Part shown: positions 1-5,842 of the stretch, piece by piece
How the letters are laid out: each line of letters starts with the position of its first letter
How positions within the stretch are numbered: position 1 is the first letter of the stretch
NCBI GenBank assembly: GCA_024637145.1
Contig: JAGXFQ010000029.1
Span: 1-54,770 of the forward strand
Source of the DNA: Desulfobulbaceae bacterium
GTDB lineage: Bacteria > Desulfobacterota > Desulfobulbia > Desulfobulbales > SURF-16
Reading direction: 5' to 3'
DNA: 54,770 bases
Made by a program: the position numbers and the translations under genes
The notes under the pieces: model-generated
Database searches by the model: none
The model's input: only the letters and a program-made list of their open reading frames with translations
Told to the model about the DNA's origin: nothing

Positions 1-1
1 A

Positions 2-130
2 GTTATGCGCAGTGAGGTTAAGGCATGGGAGTCAGCAAGAAACGGGATGAAAGCCGGGGTCAACTGGCAATTTACTACCGAGGATGCCCGGACCAAACTG
101 AAACGCCTTTATCCAACATTAGAGATGTGA
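2..130 (+). CDS. IS630-type transposase, C-terminal end (partial)
   Basis: An open frame enters from the window edge and encodes 42 residues before a TGA stop. It ends with the stretch DARTKLKRLYPTLEM, which resembles the C-terminal tail of IS630/Tc1-mariner-type DDE transposases (typically ...TTxDARxKLKRLYP...). The catalytic DDE domain would lie outside the window. The frame has no start here, so this is only the 3' tail of the gene. It marks the left edge as the end of a mobile element lying directly downstream of qmoC in the convergent orientation. Family assignment rests on this short motif only. Confidence 0.6.
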   Translation, partial: VMRSEVKAWESARNGMKAGVNWQFTTEDARTKLKRLYPTLEM

Positions 131-162
131 CAGGACACTAGAGGCGAAAAGTATCCTGACAC
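131..162. repeat. possible terminal repeat of the IS630-type element
   Basis: Directly after the transposase stop the sequence has CAGGA at 131-135 answered by TCCTG at 154-158, around a segment reading GAGGCGAAAAGTATCCTGAC. IS630-type elements carry short terminal inverted repeats just outside the transposase gene and insert at TA. The partner end is outside the window, so the assignment is tentative. Confidence 0.3.
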
Positions 163-270
163 AGGGGGGGTATGCGAACCAAAGTCTCAAAAAAAATACA
201 TATCAGCCAATTCTTTTGACTCATTCCCTTTGATACGTCCTTCAAGGTGTTATGAAAAGCTGTTTTGATT

Positions 271-1458
271 TCATGACCGCTCTCCTTTTTCATTGGCCCT
301 TTTGCTAGATTGCAATCTGAGATTCTCACCAACATATTGTGCAAAAACTATAGCGACCGTTCTATACACCATATGTGCCATCTTGGAATATGGCGCATAG
401 ACAAACAGGAAGAAGACGAATACGAGATGTGTAAAATATACAGGGTACGCCAAAGCAGCTGTGTCTAACAGTCTGAAAACCTCGGAGAGAATGCCTGTTA
501 CCGTAATTGTATAAATTACCACAATAAACAACCAATCAAAATAGGTCCCGAGACCGGCTTTGGGGGAGGTTCTCAGCCTGCCAAGTACCACAAGTGTTAT
601 GCCTGTTAATAAGGCAAGGGCGCTCAAATTGCCCCATATCTTTAATGGGTCAGTTAGTGGGTATGGGGATCCCCATTTGTAAGCATAGAGGTAAAACATG
701 GCCCACGTTGTGGTAATAGCAAGGCCTATAAATCCATAAAAAGTTAGGAAGTGGGCATTTGTCCTGGTCTTTGCGTAGCCGCATTTCCTAAACTGTTTAT
801 GAGGGAGTATCTCGGCAATCGTCTTTGCAATAGCGCCATAAAGGCTTCCTCTGGCTTCCCACTCTGATTTCTCAATCCCGCATTTTAGCGCAAGCCAGTA
901 TTTATAGGCACCAATGGTAAGTGAAAGAACGGCAAAGAGTGCGGCCGCTGTAAAAATTATTTCTATATGAAGGACAGGCATAAACTTTGAGTAAATTATC
1001 TGACCATACTCTCCCCGCGGGATAGTTGAGAGACTCAAGTTCCCGAGTGACGCAAGTACTGAAATGAGGAGCACAACCGGTAAGACAAAAAGAGGGAAGA
1101 GTTGTCTTTCCTGACCAACGGTATTAGCGAGAAATCCTGGGAAAGAATATTCCGCGATGACAAGCTTCCTGAGGGCTCCGAGAACCTCGCCGGGCTTTGC
1201 GCCTCTCGGACAATGTAATGTACAATCACTGCATTGATGGCAGAGCCATATGTCTGGATCGCGCATGAGTTTGTCTTTCATACCCCACTGGGCATAAAAC
1301 ATCTCTTTCCTTGGAAATGGATTTTTATAGGGAGTAGGATTGCAGACAACCGAGCATGTCCCGCATTGATAGCATTTCTTAAGATCTTGACCGCCAGAGG
1401 TTAAAACCTCTTTGATAAATTTTGTGTTAGAACTTATCGTTTTTTCGGTCACTTGCAT
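271..1458 (-). CDS. qmoC: QmoC, membrane subunit of quinone-interacting oxidoreductase
   Basis: QmoC links the menaquinone pool to the cytoplasmic QmoAB flavoprotein/iron-sulfur subunits, which pass electrons toward APS reductase in sulfate reducers, or the reverse in sulfur oxidation and disproportionation. The 395-residue protein has an N-terminal HdrC-like domain with two [4Fe-4S] motifs (C29, C32, C35, C39 and C73, C76, C79, C83, the latter as CHQCSDCTLHCP). This is followed by a cytochrome-b-like domain with about six hydrophobic helices (from about residue 115 to 370), as expected for QmoC. The start is preceded by GGGAGAAGGAG. qmoA and qmoB are not adjacent: upstream lie an ABM-domain gene (57 nt away), a ferredoxin and a flavodiiron protein. 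The gene is more AT-rich than most of the window. Downstream there is only an IS630 end, so qmoC may have been separated from its partners by rearrangement. Confidence 0.88.
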   Translation of the reverse strand: MQVTEKTISSNTKFIKEVLTSGGQDLKKCYQCGTCSVVCNPTPYKNPFPRKEMFYAQWGMKDKLMRDPDIWLCHQCSDCTLHCPRGAKPGEVLGALRKLVIAEYSFPGFLANTVGQERQLFPLFVLPVVLLISVLASLGNLSLSTIPRGEYGQIIYSKFMPVLHIEIIFTAAALFAVLSLTIGAYKYWLALKCGIEKSEWEARGSLYGAIAKTIAEILPHKQFRKCGYAKTRTNAHFLTFYGFIGLAITTTWAMFYLYAYKWGSPYPLTDPLKIWGNLSALALLTGITLVVLGRLRTSPKAGLGTYFDWLFIVVIYTITVTGILSEVFRLLDTAALAYPVYFTHLVFVFFLFVYAPYSKMAHMVYRTVAIVFAQYVGENLRLQSSKRANEKGERS

Positions 1459-1515
1459 ACTCCTTCTCCCTGTTACTCCAGTATCCGTTTGTTCTGAGAT
1501 GATTCTTTTCAGGGT

Positions 1516-1818
1516 TTAGGGGGTCGGCAACCCGACAATGACTTCGAAAAAACTGGGGGTCGGCTTACCTTCAAACAGAGGGATAACTCGTTTTCCAGCT
1601 TCAGCATGAGCGGGACTTTCATGCATGGCCATGAAGGTCTCGTAGCTTTCATGTTCGACTATGGCGGCATAGTTTCCCTCCTTCTTGGGCTTCAAGAGCC
1701 GTCTGCCGATAAAACCTTTGTGGTTTGCGAAGGTTTTATTGGTTTCTGCAAACCATTCACGAAATGCCGCGTCCTTGCCTTCCTTGATGGGCGGGAAATT
1801 GATAATGACAACGAACAT
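1516..1818 (-). CDS. ABM-domain (antibiotic biosynthesis monooxygenase-like) protein
   Basis: This is a small 100-residue protein starting MFVVIINFPPIKEG. It has the pattern of the dimeric alpha+beta ABM fold (PF03992): an N-terminal beta strand, FREWFAETNKTF helix, GFIGRRLL strand and a YETFMAMHESPAH segment. Members include haem-degrading IsdG/HmoB-type enzymes and many small monooxygenases of unknown substrate. The ATG at 1818 is chosen because AGGAGG sits eight bases upstream; the in-frame GTG at 1827 overlaps that ribosome site. It lies between ferredoxin and qmoC on the same strand, so it may belong to the oxygen-handling group headed by the flavodiiron protein. Substrate is unknown. 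Confidence 0.75.
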   Translation of the reverse strand: MFVVIINFPPIKEGKDAAFREWFAETNKTFANHKGFIGRRLLKPKKEGNYAAIVEHESYETFMAMHESPAHAEAGKRVIPLFEGKPTPSFFEVIVGLPTP

Positions 1819-1964
1819 AGTAGCCACCTCCTGCTCAGATTGTTGTTGAATGCATCCTTACATTTGCTTTTCCAGTTGCCGCAGGTAATGACTCAGATCC
1901 AGAGGGCCTTCCGGACTGAATCTTGCGTAAGGTCGGGACCCCATGGGTTTAACGGAGCAGGGCG

Positions 1965-2156
1965 CTATTCCCGCCAGTGGATGCACTGCGTCGGGCAATC
2001 GTCGATAGCCTTTTGGATCTCTTCATCAGGTGCACCGGTGGGATTATAACATTCCGACTTGTCGTCGTCGTCGAGCTGGAATACTTCGGGACACACGTCA
2101 ACGCAGGCCCCGCAGCCTATACACTCTTCTCTTTCCACCCATGGAGTCTTCGCCAT
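1965..2156 (-). CDS. small [4Fe-4S] ferredoxin
   Basis: This 63-residue ferredoxin starts MAKTPWVEREECIGCGACVD. The cluster is bound by CIGCGACVDVCP together with the distant CPTQC near the C terminus, the arrangement of mono-cluster Desulfovibrio-type ferredoxins. A further Cys in SECYNP may be spare. Three consecutive ATG codons occur (2162-2156); the third has the best distance (8 nt) from GGAG. A longer reading upstream would run into the flavodiiron gene in another frame and is unlikely. It directly follows the flavodiiron protein gene, with the reading frames 35 nt apart, and is a plausible electron donor to it. Confidence 0.88.
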   Translation of the reverse strand: MAKTPWVEREECIGCGACVDVCPEVFQLDDDDKSECYNPTGAPDEEIQKAIDDCPTQCIHWRE

Positions 2157-2190
2157 CATCATTTCTCCGCAGCGTTTTTTGATCGTTGTT

Positions 2191-3402
2191 TTACGTGGTT
2201 GGTGGTGCGGGAAAAGGGCATTGTTCCGCAAAGAGCGTTCCGAAATGGCTACAGCTTTCAAGGGCTTGGCTATCCGGATGCCATTGCGTCCGCAAGCCCT
2301 CGTCGACAAGCGCAAAACCTGCTTCTGCCAATCGAGCGCTGATGAGTTTTACGGACTCACCGCTCCAGCCGTAGGAGCCAAAAGCCGCCGCCTTTTTCCC
2401 TTTAAAGCCAAGCCCCTTTATCTCCTCAAGGATCGCTGCCACTGGGGCAAGAATGCCTCGGTTGATCGTTGGAGAGCCGACAAGAATAGCCTTGGATTTA
2501 AAGACCTCGGTGATGATGTCATTGTGATCGCGTCTCGCTACATTGAAAAGTTTGACGGTCACGTTCTGGTCATGGACTCTGAGTCCCTCGCCAATGGTCT
2601 CCGCCATCTTCCTGGTGCTATCCCACATGGTGTCATAGATGATGGTGATCTGGTTCTCCTGATAATCATTGGCCCAGGCAACATACTGATTGACGATCTG
2701 CAGCGGGTCGTCTCGCCAGATGAGGCCGTGACTCTGGCAGATCATTTTTACCGGCAGATCGAGGCCGACAAACTCCTGGATCTTGCTGGCCACCTGTTTG
2801 CTGAAAGGGGTAAGGATGTTGGCGTAGTATTTGATGCATTCCTGGTAGAGTTCAGCGCGGTCAACAAGGTCGTTGAACATGTGCTCTGAGGCCAGATGAT
2901 GACCAAAGGCGTCATTGCTGAACAGTATCTGCTCGCCGGTCAGATAGCAGAACATGCTGTCCGGCCAGTGCAGCATGGGCGCCTCGACAAAAATGAGCTC
3001 CTTGTCGCCAAGCGAAAGCCGGTCGCCGGTCTTGACCACCTGGAAATTCCAGTCCTGGTGATAATGGCCCTTGAGAGACTTGACCGCGTTTGCCGTGCAG
3101 TAAACCGGTTTGCCGGGAAGGGCCTTCATAAGTAAGGGCATAGCCCCGCTATGATCAGATTCAGCGTGGCTGGCAACGATGAAATCTATGGTGTCGAGAT
3201 CAATTTCTTTGGCAAGACCGTTGACAAATTCTTCCGCAAAAGGGGCCCAGACTGTATCGATGAGAACGGTCTTCTCATCCCGGACCAGATAGGAATTGTA
3301 GCTGGAGCCCCGGTGAGTTGAATATTCTTCCCCGTGGAATTTTTTGAGTTCCCAATCTTTTTTCCCTACCCAGGTGATGCCTGGGGCAATGGTGAAACTC
3401 AT
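2191..3402 (-). CDS. A-type flavodiiron protein (FprA/Roo, oxygen or NO reductase)
   Basis: Flavodiiron proteins reduce O2 to water (or NO to N2O) in the cytoplasm of anaerobes, receiving electrons from rubredoxin or ferredoxin. The 403-residue length matches class A members. Residues 1-245 form the metallo-beta-lactamase domain with the diiron motif HAESDH (H79, E81, D83, H84) and later ligands near MLHWPDSM and CQSHG. Residues from about 250 form the FMN-binding flavodoxin domain (IIYDTMWDSTRKMAETI, then GSPTINRGILAPV). No rubredoxin domain is fused. The ATG follows AAGGGAGAG. The gene heads a minus-strand group with ferredoxin, ABM protein and qmoC, suggesting an oxygen-detoxifying unit feeding from low-potential carriers. 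Confidence 0.92.
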   Translation of the reverse strand: MSFTIAPGITWVGKKDWELKKFHGEEYSTHRGSSYNSYLVRDEKTVLIDTVWAPFAEEFVNGLAKEIDLDTIDFIVASHAESDHSGAMPLLMKALPGKPVYCTANAVKSLKGHYHQDWNFQVVKTGDRLSLGDKELIFVEAPMLHWPDSMFCYLTGEQILFSNDAFGHHLASEHMFNDLVDRAELYQECIKYYANILTPFSKQVASKIQEFVGLDLPVKMICQSHGLIWRDDPLQIVNQYVAWANDYQENQITIIYDTMWDSTRKMAETIGEGLRVHDQNVTVKLFNVARRDHNDIITEVFKSKAILVGSPTINRGILAPVAAILEEIKGLGFKGKKAAAFGSYGWSGESVKLISARLAEAGFALVDEGLRTQWHPDSQALESCSHFGTLFAEQCPFPAPPTT

Positions 3403-3546
3403 GTTTCTCTCCCTTGAGGATTTTTTTGGTCCTTCGCGATTTTGAGTAGGCGCTCTTGTTCTTCGTCATTTCAGGTGGTGATTCGGCAGGTTTTGTCTCG
3501 CCATGGGGCATCGCATGCCCCTGCGCCTCCATAGGCAGCCGTTCCG

Positions 3547-3761
3547 CTAATGAGTGTACGCAATGCAGGCTGCTACATATTCACGCCCCTGCTGTACACT
3601 TTCGTCCCTATGCTTAAGGGCTTCGGCGGCCTTCTCGTAGCGCTTGACGGACTCCCTGGCTGACCGCATCTGTCCGCAGTTTTCCAGGGCATCCGGAGCC
3701 CCCCAACCAGAGCCTTATCCGTATAAGTGGCAATATTAATGCCACAGTGACAGCATCCCAT
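3547..3761 (-). pseudogene. small Cys-containing protein gene, probable single-base frameshift
   Basis: Reading the minus strand from ATG at 3761 (GGAAG just upstream) gives MGCCHCGINIATYTDKALVG. A second frame then continues as APDALENCGQMRSARESV, a charged helical stretch KRYEKAAEALKHRD, and YVAACIAYTH ending at TAG 3547. The two parts join if one G is added to the run of six G at about 3701-3706 (minus strand), giving about 71 residues. The upstream frame alone runs on as low-complexity sequence to 3573 and the downstream part lacks a start, which supports a broken or mis-sequenced small gene. I do not recognise the family. The N-terminal CCHC cluster could bind metal. It lies upstream of the flavodiiron gene in the same orientation. 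The flanks 3403-3546 and 3762-4039 show nothing else beyond a 7-bp palindrome at 3505-3521. Confidence 0.35.
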
Positions 3762-4039
3762 GACTTCCAATAATAATAAGATGTTATGGTAATTACGCGG
3801 TGGTCTCCGCATGCCAGCTATTACACTTTCCAGGAAAAATCGTCCGTATTCTCGGAATAAACCTATTTCAGCCCGTTTTTTGGAATTTTATCTTTAACCG
3901 TCCGTTGCAAAAGCACTCTATCGCGCAAGTAGTCACCCATTGACTACCGTTGCCAGCAAATCAGATGAGAAGATGGAATCAGCCGCCTACTGGAGGAGGT
4001 CAGTCAACCTCCCACAAGAAGGAATTAATCCTGACAGCC

Positions 4040-4165
4040 TTTAGTTTCAGCGGTATTGACCAGCATAGTGCGGAACATGCCCAACTGCTGACCAGGGGGC
4101 GTCAACTGGCAGAGGAGTTCCAGGCATCGACGCTGAAGATGGGCGATCTCCTCCTTTTTTTGGCC
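4040..4165 (+). pseudogene. bacteriohemerythrin remnant
   Basis: In an open frame spanning 3950-4288, residues encoded at about 4049-4163 read GIDQHSAEHAQLLTRGRQL then AEEFQASTLKMGDLLLFL. This resembles helix 3 and the start of helix 4 of bacteriohemerythrins, where an H-x-x-x-H/E-H pattern binds the diiron centre. The sequence before and after does not continue the family: the N-terminal H...HxxE part and the C-terminal W-x-x-x-H-I part are missing. It therefore appears to be a truncated remnant rather than a working gene. A complete bacteriohemerythrin is encoded at 28211-28633. Confidence 0.45.
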
Positions 4166-4348
4166 TTTGCAAGGAGGAAAATCAAAACCACAGCTCTTGT
4201 ACCGTTCCCAAATAGGTTTTATAATATAAAATTTATGAAGATTCGAAAGGGGAGGCGAAGAGACGCCTCCTGGGGCGACAGGCCGTAAGGCAGACCTTGA
4301 CCTTATCCCCTCTCACCCACAATCCGGAGTAACCCTGGAGGAGAAGTC

Positions 4349-5233
4349 ATGTTCAAAAGAGTAGGCTTGTTCATCATCACCAACCTGGCCATCGTCCTGG
4401 TGCTCGGCATCGTTTTGAGCCTGCTGGGGGTGGATCGACTCCTGGATGAATCCGGGGTCGGACTGGACATGGGCAACCTGATCATCTTTGCCGCAGTCTT
4501 CGGTTTTGGCGGCTCCTTCATTTCCCTGCTCATCTCCAAATGGACGGCCAAGCGGCTTACCGGGGCCCAGGTGATCACCACCCCCCGCAATGAGACCGAG
4601 GCCTGGCTGGTGGCCACCGTTCGCGAGCAGGCCCGGCTGGCCGGCATCGGCATGCCCGAGGTGGCCATCTATGACGCCCCGGATGCCAACGCCTTCGCCA
4701 CCGGCGCCCGCCGCAACAAGGCTCTGGTGGCGGTGAGCAGCGGCCTGCTGCGCGCCATGAACCGCGACGAGGTTGAGGCCGTCCTGGCCCATGAGGTGAG
4801 CCACGTAGGCAACGGTGACATGATCACCCTGGCCCTGATCCAGGGAGTGGTCAACACCTTTGTCATCGTGGCTTCCCGGGTGGTGGGCCACCTTGTGGAC
4901 CGGGTGGTTTTTAAGACCGAAAGGGGCCATGGCCCGGCCTTTTATATCACTTCCATTGTCACCCAGCTGGTTTTCGGCATCCTGGCCAGCACCATTGTCT
5001 TCTGGTTCAGCCGTCAGCGTGAGTTCCGGGCCGATGCCAGCGCTGCCCGCCTGGCCGGCCCGCAAAAGATGGTGGCGGCCCTGGAAAAACTGCGCCGCAA
5101 CGTCAATCAGCCCCATCTGCCTGATCAGATGGCAGCCTTCGGTATCTCCGGCGGCGTCGCCTCCGGCCTCAAACGCCTCTTCATGACCCATCCGCCCCTT
5201 GAGGAACGCATCGCCGCCCTCAAGCGCCGCTGA
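4349..5233 (+). CDS. htpX: HtpX family M48 membrane metalloprotease
   Basis: HtpX is an inner-membrane zinc protease that helps degrade misfolded membrane proteins together with FtsH. The 294-residue protein matches the 293-residue E. coli enzyme. Two N-terminal transmembrane helices (about residues 5-27 and 43-63) precede the catalytic HEVSH motif (H148, E149, H152). Two further hydrophobic stretches follow, then the [12 protein letters not shown] segment, whose upstream Glu is the third zinc ligand, and a C-terminal [13 protein letters not shown] tail typical of the family. The ATG at 4349 is preceded by GGAGGAG at good spacing. The gene stands alone between a hemerythrin remnant and a large intergenic region. 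Confidence 0.95.
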   Translation: MFKRVGLFIITNLAIVLVLGIVLSLLGVDRLLDESGVGLDMGNLIIFAAVFGFGGSFISLLISKWTAKRLTGAQVITTPRNETEAWLVATVREQARLAGIGMPEVAIYDAPDANAFATGARRNKALVAVSSGLLRAMNRDEVEAVLAHEVSHVGNGDMITLALIQGVVNTFVIVASRVVGHLVDRVVFKTERGHGPAFYITSIVTQLVFGILASTIVFWFSRQREFRADASAARLAGPQKMVAALEKLRRNVNQPHLPDQMAAFGISGGVASGLKRLFMTHPPLEERIAALKRR

Positions 5234-5842
5234 AAAAAGGGCGAAAGCCATCGCGGCCTGCCGCGATGGCTGCAAGAGTGGCGAAGAGAAAGGGCTCTCG
5301 CAAGCACGAAGATGGCCTTCCTTTGGTATGGGCAGATTTTAGTCATTGCGGCCGCGGCGTTGTTCTCGCCGAGAGTGGCGGCGGAGATCAGCGCCACGGC
5401 CGCAACTTTTCTTTTCCCTGCCATACCGGCCTCCTCCACCTTTTTTGACTATAACCTGCCGTCTTCAAAGAAGAAATCCCTTGAACTGCTTCACATTGTC
5501 AGGTAGAAAGAGACAAGTTCGACTTATTAAAAAAAATAGAGCCAACTCAACATAAATTAATTTGTTGAATTCATAACCCCTGAAAAACACAAAAACAATC
5601 TCACGACCCGCGCCACCCCAGACAGCAGCGGAACACCCTGAAAAAGAGCAACAATAGGGGTGGAAATGCCATGATTTTTCAGCGGGAAGCCACCAGAGAT
5701 ACGATTTTTTTTTATAGAACAAACCATTGCCAAGCAAAGAAAGGGGCCGCCCCGCCACCAAGATAAAGATTGTCAGGCAACCCTACCTTTTGGCACTATA
5801 TATGGATGTATTTCCTATGAAAAAATTTGCCATGGGGGGCAA
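5234..5842. other. 609-nt intergenic region with a minus-strand hairpin and possible small unit
   Basis: No confident gene is seen. A 10-bp hairpin (5247-5256 with 5261-5270, CCATCGCGG core) lies just after htpX. On the minus strand it is followed within about 10 nt by TTTTTT, so it reads as a terminator for leftward transcription rather than for htpX. Upstream on that strand an ATG at 5424 is preceded by GGAGGAGG, and its frame begins MAGKRKVAAVALISAATLG, but the frame runs on into htpX antisense, so coding status is doubtful. The right half (5465-5842) is AT-rich, with poly-A and poly-T runs, and should hold the promoter of the downstream kinase. Confidence 0.4.
5247..5270 (-). terminator. 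candidate intrinsic terminator for leftward transcription
   Basis: A perfect 10-bp stem (5247-5256 / 5261-5270, loop of four) is followed on the minus strand by TTTCGCCCTTTTTT. The plus-strand side has no T run, so it is a poor terminator for htpX. The T run begins several bases after the stem, which weakens the call. Confidence 0.35.

Noticed and set aside
3275-3532. Minus-strand frame MEAQGHAMPHG overlapping the flavodiiron start
   Set aside because: It overlaps the well-supported start and has no family features.
5312-5506. Plus-strand frame with a hydrophobic start (MAFLWYGQILVIAAAALFSP)
   Set aside because: It resembles a signal peptide but has no good ribosome site, an unremarkable continuation and overlap with a possible minus-strand unit; likely chance.
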